Part shown: positions 7,645-16,127 of the stretch, piece after piece
Numbering within the stretch: the stretch's first letter is position 1
Layout of the letters: each line of letters opens with the position of its first letter
Source: Ensifer sesbaniae
GTDB taxonomy: Bacteria; Pseudomonadota; Alphaproteobacteria; Rhizobiales; Rhizobiaceae
Assembly (NCBI RefSeq): GCF_013283665.1
Contig: NZ_JABEKU010000002.1
Span: 1,238,863 to 1,302,862 of the forward strand
DNA length: 64,000 nucleotides
Direction: 5' to 3'
Notes under the pieces: generated by a model
Told to the model about the DNA's origin: nothing
The model's input: only the letters and a program-made list of their open reading frames with translations
Databases searched by the model: none
Position numbers and translations under genes: made by a program

Positions 7645-8564
7645 AGAAAATCCGGCGCCGGCGGCAGAAACTGCCTCTGGCGCTGGAACTCGGTCAAGAA
7701 CCAGTCACGAAAAGCCCTGACGCCATCCGAGCCGATGCGAGACTCGGGATAGCATAGGTAGAAGCTCTCGCCCGAGGGCTGATACCGGCGAAATGCGGGT
7801 CGGAGCCGACCGTCGGCAATCTCTTCACGGACATGTATTTCGGGGACGACTGCCAGCCCCATGCCCTGAAGTGCACACTCAATGATCATGTCCGTCGTCG
7901 GCAGGCGCGGGCCATATATGCGGCTATTATAACTTACGCCGGCGCCGCGCAGCCAATGCAGCCATAGGCTCGGCCGGGCGGAGTTCTGTATCAGCGGGCA
8001 ATCAAGCAGCGCTTCGTCGCTCGGCAATCCTTCGGCTGGAAGGAGTTTCGGCGAACCCACGACGACCAGCTCCTCCGGAAACAGCAGGTGACTGCGCGCA
8101 CCGGACCAGTTTCCCGTCCCCCTGAGAATGGCGAAGTCCAGGTCGGATGTCGCGAACTCCAGATCATGGCGACACGGATAGACTTCAAACCATGCTTGCG
8201 GGTGGTTCGAAGAGAAAGCCGTAAGCACTGTCGCTCCCCATCGGCGCATCAGCGTCGAGGGCAGCCCAATCTTTAGAATGCCCTGGGTCTTTCTACCGCG
8301 CACAGCGTCGATCGAGGCTTCTTCGAGCTTACCGAGCAGCCGCGAAACCTCCTCATAATAACTCGCGCCTGACTCCGTCAGGATGAGTCGCGGACCCGAG
8401 CGCTCGAAGAGGCTAAGGCCAAGAAAACTCTCAAGATTCCTGATCTGTCGGCTAATGCCGCTCTGGGTGATGCCGATGTCTTCGGCCGCCCGGGTAAAAT
8501 TCAGGTGCCGGACTGAAGCATCAAAGGCATGCAGGGCTGAAAGGGACGGCAGGAAACGGCGCAA
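7635..8564 (-). CDS. LysR-family regulator (GcvA-like)
   Basis: This encodes 309 residues. The N-terminal winged helix-turn-helix is clear (SALHAFDASVRHLNFTRAAE, ITQSGISRQIRNLESFLG, LFERSGPRL), followed by a two-lobed effector domain. The MRRFLPSLSALHAFDA opening resembles the GcvA/AmpR branch. It is convergent with the ThDP-enzyme gene and divergent from the Lrp-type gene. A dyad with a T-N11-A box lies 20-41 bp before its start, typical of autoregulation. It likely senses a metabolite of the module between 5.9 and 13.5 kb; the effector is not known. Confidence 0.88.
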   Translation of the reverse strand: MRRFLPSLSALHAFDASVRHLNFTRAAEDIGITQSGISRQIRNLESFLGLSLFERSGPRLILTESGASYYEEVSRLLGKLEEASIDAVRGRKTQGILKIGLPSTLMRRWGATVLTAFSSNHPQAWFEVYPCRHDLEFATSDLDFAILRGTGNWSGARSHLLFPEELVVVGSPKLLPAEGLPSDEALLDCPLIQNSARPSLWLHWLRGAGVSYNSRIYGPRLPTTDMIIECALQGMGLAVVPEIHVREEIADGRLRPAFRRYQPSGESFYLCYPESRIGSDGVRAFRDWFLTEFQRQRQFLPPAPDFLQR

Positions 8565-8583
8565 GCATCAGGCCTCCATGGAC

Positions 8584-8605
8584 GCATGATGACTTTAAGT
8601 CATGC
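8584..8605. promoter_or_regulatory. LysR-type operator dyad
   Basis: A 13-bp palindrome TGACTTTAAGTCA (8590-8602) fits the LysR box T-N11-A exactly and is extended by GCATGA/TCATGC-like arms to 8584-8605. It lies between the divergent LysR (start 8564) and Lrp (start 8680) genes, the place expected for control of both. Confidence 0.6.
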
Positions 8606-8679
8606 AGAACGGAGTTTTCAATGTTTTTCCTTGGGGCGGTTCAACTGCATTCTAATACAGGAATGGATGTGAGGTTGAC

Positions 8680-9144
8680 ATGGATTACGGCGACAGCATC
8701 GATCGCAATCTGATCACCATGCTGGAAGAGAACGCGCGGATGCCCGCAAGTGAGCTTGCGCGCAGGGTCGGATTGGCGCGATCGAGCGTCCAGGAGCGGA
8801 TCGAGCGACTGGAGCGCCGCGGAGTCATTCTGGGCTATCGAGCGATCGTCGGGCGTCATCTCCTCGCACAGAGCATCTTCGCCTACCTCTTCATCGCAAC
8901 CACGCCCCGCGCGGCGCAGCGGCTCTTTGCGATCCTGCGAGGATATCCGGAAATCCTCGCTGCTGATGCGACAAGCGGTCCGGCCAACATCATGTGCCGG
9001 GTCTGTGTCAATTTCCTCGAGGACCTCGACGCACTCATCGAAGACCTCGCGAAGATCGAAGGAATTGAAAGCGTCACCTATTCGGTCGTGCTTTCCAACA
9101 AGATCAACCGTGAAAGCGGCTTGATCAATGTCAGGGCCCAATGA
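8680..9144 (+). CDS. Lrp/AsnC-family regulator
   Basis: This encodes 154 residues: an N-terminal helix-turn-helix (IDRNLITMLEENARMPASEL, GLARSSVQERIERLERRGVI, GYRAIVG) and a C-terminal RAM/ligand domain (about 65-145). Lrp-type proteins bind amino acids and usually control linked transport or catabolic genes. The gene is 28 bp upstream of the periplasmic binding protein on the same strand, so it probably heads the transport operon. The start at 8680 is the natural one (GATGTGAGGTTGAC upstream). Confidence 0.88.
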   Translation: MDYGDSIDRNLITMLEENARMPASELARRVGLARSSVQERIERLERRGVILGYRAIVGRHLLAQSIFAYLFIATTPRAAQRLFAILRGYPEILAADATSGPANIMCRVCVNFLEDLDALIEDLAKIEGIESVTYSVVLSNKINRESGLINVRAQ

Positions 9145-9172
9145 AGGCCAACCAACAAAAAGGGGAACCACA

Positions 9173-10006
9173 ATGAACAGACGTGATTTCAACAAGCGTT
9201 TATTGCTCGCTGGCAGTGTTGCCCTATTATCGCGGGGTATCGTGCGAGCGGCGGCCGAAGGCCCGACGCTCGAAGCCATCCGGGCGCGCGGCGCATTACG
9301 GATCGGCGTGTTTTCGGGGACCGAACCCTATTATCACAAGGATCTGGCAACCGGCGAATGGGGCGGCTTCTGCGTGTCGCTGGCGAAGGACTTCGCTGAG
9401 CATCTGGGTGTCAAGCTCGAGATGGTCGAGACTACCTGGGGCAATGCGGTCCTGGACCTGCAAGGCAACAAGATCGACATGATGTTCGGGTTAAGCAAAA
9501 ATCCCGAGCGGGCCAAGGTCGTCGATTTCACCGGCGCGATGCTCGACAACACCTTTACCATCCTCACCCGCAAGGATCTTGCAGTCACCAAATGGGATGA
9601 GTTGAACAAGCCCGACGTGCGAGTGGCGGTCGATCTCGGATCCACCCATGACATGTTCGCGCGCAAGAACCTGCCTGACTGCACGCTAGTCGCTCTCAAG
9701 AGTGCGGATGAAGTGATCCTCGCGCTTCAGTCGGGTCGCGCCGATGCCTTGATCCAGGTGGCGCTGCTTTCTGTCGTCACATCGAAGAACCTCGGCGACA
9801 AGTTCAACCTCGTCGTGCCTCAGCCGCAATCCAGCCAACCGACGACGATCGGCGTTCGCCGCGATCCGAATGGCGAGTTTCGCGATTTCGTCGATAATTG
9901 GCTCCAGACCCGTCGTCACGCGGGCAAGGTGAACGAGTGGATACTCGATAGCCTTGCGCTCGTCGGAGTCGACCGGGCGAAGCTGCCGCCGACGCTGAAG
10001 TTCTAG
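9173..10006 (+). CDS. Amino-acid ABC transporter, periplasmic binding protein
   Basis: This encodes 277 residues of the family-3 solute-binding fold. The N-terminus MNRRDFNKRLLLAGSVALLS has a twin-arginine-like motif followed by a hydrophobic core and cleavage near RAAAEG, so Tat export is possible. Binding-fold landmarks are LEAIRARGALRIGVFSGTEP, GGFCVSLAKDFAEHLGVKLE, MMFGLSKNPERAKVVDFT and RVAVDLGSTHDMFA. AAAAGGGGAACC precedes the ATG. It is followed at 12 bp by the racemase-family gene, then permease and ATPase. Ligand specificity cannot be read from the sequence. Confidence 0.85.
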   Translation: MNRRDFNKRLLLAGSVALLSRGIVRAAAEGPTLEAIRARGALRIGVFSGTEPYYHKDLATGEWGGFCVSLAKDFAEHLGVKLEMVETTWGNAVLDLQGNKIDMMFGLSKNPERAKVVDFTGAMLDNTFTILTRKDLAVTKWDELNKPDVRVAVDLGSTHDMFARKNLPDCTLVALKSADEVILALQSGRADALIQVALLSVVTSKNLGDKFNLVVPQPQSSQPTTIGVRRDPNGEFRDFVDNWLQTRRHAGKVNEWILDSLALVGVDRAKLPPTLKF

Positions 10007-10018
10007 TCGGTCGCCGCG

Positions 10019-10720
10019 ATGTCCGCCCCTGCCCGTTCCCTAGGTGTCATCATGCTGGATACGGACTTTCCTCGTCCACCCGGCGATGTCGGTCATCCCG
10101 GCTCGTGGGACTTTCCGGTAAAGTTCAGACGCGTCAGCGGAGCCTCGCCGGACCGGGTGATCCGTCGAGGGGGCGCCGGCCTCCTCGACGACTTCATCGC
10201 GGCCGGTGAGAGCCTCATAGCGGAAGGTTGCTGCGCCATTATCACGTCCTGCGGGTTCATGGCGTTGCATCAGCAGCGCCTGGCCGATGCCCTTGGTGTT
10301 CCGGCGGCCGCTTCGAGCCTGGTTCAGCTTCCATTGGTGGAAGCGACACTCGGCGCCGGACGGCGGGCGGGTGTCATCACCTATGATGGCGCCAATCTGA
10401 CGCCGGAAATGCTCTCGGCCTGCCGCGCGGATCCCTCCACGCCAGTCGCCGGGGTGCCTTCCAACGGCGCTTTCCATGCCCTGATCGAAGGCGGAGCTGC
10501 CTATGACAAGGACCGACTCGAGGCTGAAGTCATATCCGTCGCCTGCGATCTTGTGGCACGGAATCCCTCGGTCGGCGCGATCGTTCTCGAATGTACCAAC
10601 ATGCCGCCCTTCGCAGCCGCTATCGCGCAAGCCTGCGCCTTGCCGGTCTTCGACGTCCTGACGCTTGGCCGGCTGCTCTACAGTTCAACCTGCCCCCGGC
10701 ACTTTGCCGGGATGGAATAA
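10019..10720 (+). CDS. Asp/Glu/hydantoin racemase superfamily protein
   Basis: This encodes 233 residues. The two cysteines expected in this superfamily are in IITSCGFMAL (about residue 78) and IVLECTNMPPFAAA (about 191), at the usual distance, supporting a racemase or isomerase using two-base thiol chemistry. The protein is the size of Asp/Glu racemases and is inserted inside the transport operon, between binding protein and permease. With the DadA-like oxidase downstream, interconversion of D- and L- forms of the imported amino acid is a reasonable inference. Confidence 0.75.
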   Translation: MSAPARSLGVIMLDTDFPRPPGDVGHPGSWDFPVKFRRVSGASPDRVIRRGGAGLLDDFIAAGESLIAEGCCAIITSCGFMALHQQRLADALGVPAAASSLVQLPLVEATLGAGRRAGVITYDGANLTPEMLSACRADPSTPVAGVPSNGAFHALIEGGAAYDKDRLEAEVISVACDLVARNPSVGAIVLECTNMPPFAAAIAQACALPVFDVLTLGRLLYSSTCPRHFAGME

Positions 10721-10731
10721 GGTCGCACCCA

Positions 10732-11391
10732 ATGGATTACCAATGGGATTTTGCCACTCTCTGGCAATATCGTTATCTCCTGCTGGAGGGCCTCGCCTAT
10801 ACGGCCGGCTTCACGGTACTTACCGTCGTTTCCGGCGTTGTCGTCGGCACAATCTTCGCGCTGGCCAGGCTGTCCGGGCTCCGCGTTGTTACCGTTCCCG
10901 TGATGGCTGTCGTCGAGTTGTTTCGCTGCACCCCTGTGCTGGTCCAGCTCGTCTGGTGCTACTATGCGCTGCCCATGCTGACCGGCGTGGAGATTTCGCC
11001 GCCCATGGCCGCCTTCCTTACCCTGACGCTTTACGGCGCCGCGTTCTATTCCGAGATCATCCGTGGCGGGATCGTGTCGATCGACATAGGCCAGTGGGAC
11101 GCGGGCCGCGCGATCGGGATGCGGCGCGGGCAATTGATGGGCAAGATCATCCTGCCGCAGGCGCTTCGCCGCATGGTACCGCCGCTCGTCAACCAGTCAG
11201 TCCTGCAATTGAAGAACACGTCACTCCTTTCGGTGCTGGCGGTGCCAGACCTGTTGTACCAGGGCCAGCTCGTGACATCGGCGACTTATCGCCCGCTGGA
11301 AACCTATACCTTGATCGCCGCGATTTACCTCGCCGTCCTCTTTCCGCTAACCCGGACGGCACACTGGCTCGAGGACAGGAACAAGGCATGA
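10732..11391 (+). CDS. Polar amino-acid ABC transporter permease
   Basis: This encodes 219 residues with about five membrane segments. The N-terminal signature LLEGLAYTAGFTVLTVVSG and the EAA loop (QWDAGRAIGMRRGQLMGKII, then LPQALRRMVPPLVNQ) are those of the HisMQ/GltJK permeases. Only one permease gene is present, so it would act as a homodimer. The ATG at 10732 lies 11 bp after the racemase-family stop; longer frames read through that gene and are rejected. Its stop overlaps the ATPase start. Confidence 0.88.
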   Translation: MDYQWDFATLWQYRYLLLEGLAYTAGFTVLTVVSGVVVGTIFALARLSGLRVVTVPVMAVVELFRCTPVLVQLVWCYYALPMLTGVEISPPMAAFLTLTLYGAAFYSEIIRGGIVSIDIGQWDAGRAIGMRRGQLMGKIILPQALRRMVPPLVNQSVLQLKNTSLLSVLAVPDLLYQGQLVTSATYRPLETYTLIAAIYLAVLFPLTRTAHWLEDRNKA

Positions 11392-12206
11392 CCTATCAGC
11401 CCAATTCCGATTTGCGGAACCACCGGAGCCCCCTCATGGACAAGGATCTGATGATTGAAGTCGTCGGGCTGAAGAAGTCCTTCGGCCCGCTCGAAGTTCT
11501 GCGCGACATCAATCTGATCGTGCCGCGTGGCCATGTCGTGGCCCTGATCGGGCCGAGCGGCTCAGGTAAGTCGACCCTACTGCGCAGCCTGAATCTTCTT
11601 TGCCTTCCTGATGCGGGCTACGTCGCCATTGGCGATCACAAGATGGATTTCTCCGCCGGAAACGTCTCCCTGCGTGACAGAGACCTCGCCGCATTCCGAG
11701 CGAACACAGGCATGGTGTTTCAGAATTTCAACCTGTTTCCGCATATGAACGTGGTCGAGAATGTCATGGTCGGTCCGGTGACGGTATTGAAGCAGGACAA
11801 GAAAAGCGCGCGCGAACGCGCCATCGAACTTCTTTCCAAAGTGGGCCTTGCCGACCGAGCCGAAGCACACCCCGAACAGCTCTCGGGGGGCCAGAAGCAG
11901 CGGGTCGCCATTGCCCGCGCGCTTGCAATGAACCCGGACGTGATGCTTTTCGACGAGGCGACCTCCGCCCTCGATCCAGCACTCGTGGGTGAGGTGCTGG
12001 CTGTGATACGGCAGCTCGCCGAACAGGGCATGACCATGATCCTCGTCACTCACGAAATGGCTTTCGCCCGCGACGTGGCAGACACCGTGATCTTCATGAA
12101 GGACGGTTACGTTGTCGAAGCAGGAGATGCACGCCAGGTCATTAACCAACCGCGCGAAGCGGCAACGCGCGAGTTCCTCAGCCATTTCCATGGCGGACTT
12201 GCCTGA
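11388..12206 (+). CDS. Polar amino-acid ABC transporter ATPase
   Basis: This encodes 272 residues: Walker A GPSGSGKST, Q-loop MVFQNFNLFPHMNVVEN, signature LSGGQKQRVAIARAL, Walker B VMLFDEATSALD and the switch His in ILVTHEMAFARDVADT. It is the GlnQ/HisP type. The start chosen (ATG overlapping the permease stop as ATGA) gives a 16-residue leader; MDKDLMIEVV at 11436 is the alternative. An LRDRDLAAFRANTG insertion before the Q-loop is common in the amino-acid branch. Confidence 0.9.
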   Translation: MTYQPNSDLRNHRSPLMDKDLMIEVVGLKKSFGPLEVLRDINLIVPRGHVVALIGPSGSGKSTLLRSLNLLCLPDAGYVAIGDHKMDFSAGNVSLRDRDLAAFRANTGMVFQNFNLFPHMNVVENVMVGPVTVLKQDKKSARERAIELLSKVGLADRAEAHPEQLSGGQKQRVAIARALAMNPDVMLFDEATSALDPALVGEVLAVIRQLAEQGMTMILVTHEMAFARDVADTVIFMKDGYVVEAGDARQVINQPREAATREFLSHFHGGLA

Positions 12207-12234
12207 TCGGGCGACCAGACATCGGATAGAAAGC

Positions 12235-13491
12235 ATGACGGGCAATGTAATTGTTCTCGGCGCCGGAATCGTCGGTGCCTGCACGGCACTGAGGCTGGCG
12301 GACGCGGGCTGGAGTGTAACGATTTGCGACGGCGGGCGGCCGGGGGGCGAAGAGGCTGCCAGCTACGGCAATGGAGGATGGATTAGTCCGGCCTCGATCA
12401 TCCCCATGAGCTTCCCGGGTATCTGGCGTAAGGTGCCGGGCTTTCTGCTGGATCGCAGTGGACCGCTGACCATCGACTGGACATCAATCCCGCGCCTCGC
12501 GCCGTGGCTCTTGCGCTTCCTTCTGGCGGGGGCGACCGAAAGCCGCGTCACGAAGATTGCGCGTCACCTGAACAGCCTTCTGCACGACGCGCCGGAGCGT
12601 CATCTGGCTCTAGCCGAGCGCATCGGGCGACGACAGCTGATTGTCCAGAGGGGCCTGCTATATGCCTATCCGGACCGCATGGCCTACGAGGCGGAGGCCC
12701 TGAGCTGGCGGCTACGACGGGAGAACGGTGTCGCTTTCGAGGAATGGGACGAATCCAAACTCCGGCATCAATTACCCGCGCTTGGTCCGAATTTCCGCTT
12801 TGGTGCCTATGTGACAAAGGGGGCCCACTGCGTCAATACTGGCGCCTATGTAGCCGGTATCGTTGATGCGGCGATCGCAGCGGGTGTTCGCTTCGTTCAG
12901 AAAAGCGCGAATTCCATCCTAACCACGCCAACCCCAAGAGTCGTTCTTACGGGCGGCGAGAGTCTTGCCGCGGATTACGTCGTCGTGGCTGCGGGAATCC
13001 ATTCCAAAAGGCTGATGCGCGAGTTCGGGATCAAAATCCCCATGGAGAGCGAAAGAGGATATCACGTCACCGTCACCTCGGGCGATGTTCCGTTCGATAT
13101 CCCGGTCATGCCGAGTACCGGAAAGATGGCAAACACACCTACGGAAATGGGTCTGCGGCTCTCCGGTCAGGTGGAACTTGCGACCATCGAGAAGGCTCCG
13201 AACTGGCGGCGTGCCGAGGTTCTTCAGTCTCATGCACTGGCAAGCTATCCCTATCTCGCCAAAGAAAAGCAACCGGAACTCAAGCTCTGGATGGGTCATC
13301 GCCCCTCGACACCCGATGGATTGCCGGTGATCGGCTCCCTTAAACGGCACTCTGGAATCATAGCCGCGTTCGGTCATGGCCATGTTGGGCTTGCTTCCGG
13401 ACCGAAGACGGCCGACCTCGTGCTGGATGCTCTTGAACAGCGGTCACCCGAGCAGAAAGGCGCGTTCTTACCCGCCCGGTTCGGCTACTGA
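12235..13491 (+). CDS. FAD-dependent D-amino-acid dehydrogenase-like protein
   Basis: This encodes 418 residues. The FAD-binding GxGxxG motif is VIVLGAGIVGACTALRLADA at residues 4-23, and the C-terminal FAD/substrate part has MGHRPSTPDGLPVIG and GHGHVGLASGPKTADLV, as in DadA and related oxidases. It lies 28 bp behind the ATPase gene and completes the operon. The likely role is oxidative deamination of an imported D- or other secondary amino acid to a 2-oxoacid, which could then be handled by the ThDP enzyme; that chain is inferred. Confidence 0.82.
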   Translation: MTGNVIVLGAGIVGACTALRLADAGWSVTICDGGRPGGEEAASYGNGGWISPASIIPMSFPGIWRKVPGFLLDRSGPLTIDWTSIPRLAPWLLRFLLAGATESRVTKIARHLNSLLHDAPERHLALAERIGRRQLIVQRGLLYAYPDRMAYEAEALSWRLRRENGVAFEEWDESKLRHQLPALGPNFRFGAYVTKGAHCVNTGAYVAGIVDAAIAAGVRFVQKSANSILTTPTPRVVLTGGESLAADYVVVAAGIHSKRLMREFGIKIPMESERGYHVTVTSGDVPFDIPVMPSTGKMANTPTEMGLRLSGQVELATIEKAPNWRRAEVLQSHALASYPYLAKEKQPELKLWMGHRPSTPDGLPVIGSLKRHSGIIAAFGHGHVGLASGPKTADLVLDALEQRSPEQKGAFLPARFGY

Positions 13492-13651
13492 GACCGCCTG
13501 TTTTTGATTTTGTCTATATTTAATCCGAAGCGGACGCGGCCATCAAACCTACATGACTTCCTTTCGGCTATACCAAGGGTTGGCATTCCGTCGCCTTGAG
13601 TGGATACGAACCAGGGGCCCACCAATAGCTTCGGCGGGAATGTCCGTGCGG

Positions 13652-13981
13652 TCAGTGATTGTTCGGCTCCAGCGTCCATTGCGGAATGTCTTGCTTGGCA
13701 TGTAGCACGCGCCACACGTCGACTTGATCTGGCTGGTCGCGATAGAAAACGAGATAGGGATATCTCTTCACAGAGACACTCCGTAGGTCAGGCAATCCCA
13801 ATTCGTATGCATACCGCAACAATCCAGCCTCTGGATGGCGTGCGATCAAAGCGTACGCCGCTTGAACTGCGTCGATAAATCCGACGGCGACCTCGGTTCC
13901 TGCTTCGCGTGCATAATAGTCAATGGCCGCCTCGACGTCGCTGCGCGCCGACTGCCGCGGGATAATAGTCTTATTATTCAC
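13652..13981 (-). CDS. parE: ParE/RelE-family toxin
   Basis: This encodes 109 residues. ParE landmarks are PRQSARSDVEAAIDYYARE, FIDAVQAAYALIARHPEAG, LPDLRSVSVKRYPYLVFYRD and VDVWRVLHAKQDIP, the last being the conserved C-terminal strand with its His. ParE toxins inhibit gyrase. The antitoxin gene precedes it with an ATGA overlap at 13978-13981. Confidence 0.88.
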   Translation of the reverse strand: MNNKTIIPRQSARSDVEAAIDYYAREAGTEVAVGFIDAVQAAYALIARHPEAGLLRYAYELGLPDLRSVSVKRYPYLVFYRDQPDQVDVWRVLHAKQDIPQWTLEPNNH

Positions 13982-14217
13982 TTGCTGTGCTGACCACGAA
14001 CTCGATCGCGCAGACTGGTGAAATACTCCGCGTCGACCGGCTCAGTTGGTGCGGACGAGGCTCCGTCAAGTAACAACCTACGTAACGCGAGGCGATCCTG
14101 ATCTCGACGTATCAACTCCCGAATATACTCACTACTTGTCCCATAACCCCGTCCGGCGACTTGCTCATCGACGAAGCTTTTAAGATGGTCCGGCAGGGAA
14201 ATGTTCATTGTGCTCAT
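13978..14217 (-). CDS. parD: ParD-family antitoxin (RHH)
   Basis: This encodes 79 residues: a ribbon-helix-helix segment (MNISLPDHLKSFVDEQVAGR, YGTSSEYIRELIRRD) and a toxin-binding tail ending FTSLRDRVRGQHSK. Starts at 14229, 14217 and 14208 are all possible; I use 14217. The pair lies between the amino-acid module and the DMSP-type operon, at a boundary where acuI is truncated, so it may have come in by the same event. Confidence 0.85.
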   Translation of the reverse strand: MSTMNISLPDHLKSFVDEQVAGRGYGTSSEYIRELIRRDQDRLALRRLLLDGASSAPTEPVDAEYFTSLRDRVRGQHSK

Positions 14218-14331
14218 GCGATTGACCATACCGGCCTTGGCAAAATTTGGCAAGACCGCTCGCTTCCCTTCAACCACGAGACCGCGCCGCAATGCCGAAT
14301 CCGCGCATGGCAGAGTGATGCAGGTTCCGGA

Positions 14332-14348
14332 CGATACATTATGCGATC
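14332..14348 (+). repeat. Second copy of a 17-bp direct repeat
   Basis: CGATACATTATGCGATC matches 5692-5708 exactly and in the same orientation; the 8.6 kb between them contain the amino-acid module and parDE. Similarity weakens but continues for about 30 bases downstream (AGCAC.GAAC..GAAC.AGCG). Confidence 0.6.
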
Positions 14349-14405
14349 GTAGAAGCACGAAACCGGAACAAGCGGTGTGCAGGCGGCGGCGTCGAGACAG
14401 TTTCA

Positions 14406-15028
14406 TCACTGGCAGAACAACAGTCTTGCGTTTACAGCCCGGTCAATGATGGTGGCGGCACCGAGGCCGGTGAGATAATCCGCCTCGGCCGTCCACCCAG
14501 TAACGGCAGCGACGCTGTAGCCGCGCGCGGCTAAAAGCATGGTTGCAATACTGCCGACACCACCGGCGGCACCGGTTACCACCACCTCTCCGCTATCCGG
14601 CATCACACCGTTGCGCTCGAGCGCATGGCTCACAGCATCGCCGTGTAGCCAGCGGTCCCTATCGCCATGGCGTCCCGGAGGCTGACCCTTTCCGGCTCCA
14701 GCCAGTCTCCACTCACACGCGCCTTGGCCGCCAGTCCACCCCAATGCCGCTCCCCAACGCCCCAGCCGTTCAGCACCACCCGATCACCCGGCTCAAAGGC
14801 GGAATGGGAACTTTCGGCAACGACGCCCGCAAAATCGATCCCAGGCACCATAGGGAAACTGCGCACCACCGGCGAGGCGCCGGTGATCGCAAGAGCGTCC
14901 TTGTAATTCAGGGTCGACCACGCGACATCCACCAGCACTTCGCCCTGAGGCAGTCGCGAGGTATCGATCTTCGAAAGACCGGCCTCCTGCCCGCTGTCGG
15001 ACTTCTCGATCAGGACGGCGTCAAACAT
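14406..15028 (-). pseudogene. acuI: acuI-like acryloyl-CoA reductase relic
   Basis: The first frame (15028 to about 14636) gives the N-terminus of the YhdH/AcuI branch of zinc-free medium-chain dehydrogenases: [32 protein letters not shown] and [16 protein letters not shown], ending GTAGYTAML. It then shifts frame to [27 protein letters not shown] (NADPH-binding glycine motif) and [11 protein letters not shown], and stops at 14406, more than 100 residues short of the usual about 330. The gene is the last of the leftward DMSP-type operon. AcuI reduces toxic acryloyl-CoA and is commonly linked to DMSP genes. Confidence 0.75.
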
Positions 15029-15047
15029 CTGAGGTCCAAATTCTTGC

Positions 15048-16127
15048 CTACGCGACTTTCTTTGCGTTGGGCGTAGAGCAGGCCACTTGCGCATTGACCA
15101 TGGCGTCAACCGCCTGGGGAAGCGTCAGCACACCTATGGCCTGACCGTCGCCATCGACAACGGCGATCTCGCTTGCCCCGGCCAGCGTCATCGCTCTTGC
15201 CGCTTCCTCCAACTTCGCGCCGGCCGGCACCGAAATCTTCAACTCACGGGCCGAAGCATTCAGCGGGGTGGCGACTGTCTCGACTTTGATGACGCGCGCG
15301 CGGTTTACTTCCCGGACGAAGCTGGCGATGTAATCGTCGGCCGGGTTCATCACGATGTCCTGCCCGGTGCCCTGCTGCACGACTTCCCCATCCCGCAAAA
15401 TTGCAATGCGATCCCCAAGCCTCAGCGCCTCGTCCAGATCATGGGTAATGAACACGATTGTCTTTTTGATCTCCTTCTGCAGGTCGAGGAGCACGGTCTG
15501 CATGTCGACGCGAATGAGCGGGTCCAGCGCGGAAAACGCCTCGTCCATCAGCAGGATCGGCGCATCGTTCGCCAGCGCACGGGCAAGACCGACACGCTGT
15601 TGCATACCGCCCGACAACTGATTGGGATATTTGCTCTCGAAACCCTTGAGTCCGACACGCTCGATCCATCGCATGGCGCAGTCGACCTGCCGGTTACGAG
15701 GTGCCCCTTGTATCTCCAGGCCATAGAGGGTGTTTTCGAGAACGGTGCGGTGGGGGAGAAGCGCAAACTTCTGGAACACCATGGCGGTCTGATGCCGACG
15801 GAACTCACGCAACTGCACGGCATCCATCTTGACCACATCCTCGTCGCCGATGATAACCTCACCGGACGTCGGATCGATAAGGCGATTAATGTGGCGGATG
15901 AGCGTGGACTTTCCCGATCCCGAAAGTCCCATGATCACCTGAATGCCGCCAGCCGGCATTGAGATGTTAATATCTCTCAAACCAAGGACATGGCCATGCT
16001 TTGTGTTCAATTCCGTCTTCGTGACACCTTGCTCGACAAGTTTGACGCAATCCGCACCATTTGGACCGAAGATTTTGTAGAGCTTTTTGATTTCGATGCC
16101 GAAGCCACCAATTTTTTTGTTACCCAT
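15048..16127 (-). CDS. Betaine/choline-type ABC transporter ATPase with CBS domains
   Basis: This encodes 359 residues. It has the ProV/ChoV layout: Walker [20 protein letters not shown]-loop [18 protein letters not shown], signature [16 protein letters not shown], Walker [20 protein letters not shown], then a C-terminal CBS-like region (about 270-345, with [18 protein letters not shown]) that in this family senses ionic strength. The start overlaps the permease stop by 8 bp. With dddD and a GMC oxidoreductase upstream in the same operon, DMSP or another betaine is the probable substrate. Confidence 0.85.
   Translation of the reverse strand: MGNKKIGGFGIEIKKLYKIFGPNGADCVKLVEQGVTKTELNTKHGHVLGLRDINISMPAGGIQVIMGLSGSGKSTLIRHINRLIDPTSGEVIIGDEDVVKMDAVQLREFRRHQTAMVFQKFALLPHRTVLENTLYGLEIQGAPRNRQVDCAMRWIERVGLKGFESKYPNQLSGGMQQRVGLARALANDAPILLMDEAFSALDPLIRVDMQTVLLDLQKEIKKTIVFITHDLDEALRLGDRIAILRDGEVVQQGTGQDIVMNPADDYIASFVREVNRARVIKVETVATPLNASARELKISVPAGAKLEEAARAMTLAGASEIAVVDGDGQAIGVLTLPQAVDAMVNAQVACSTPNAKKVA

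Noticed and set aside
10591-10731. N-terminal extension of the permease frame (and likewise of the ATPase frame from 10665)
   Set aside because: The extensions overlap upstream coding sequence in a different frame; ribosome sites and family starts favour 10732 and 11388.
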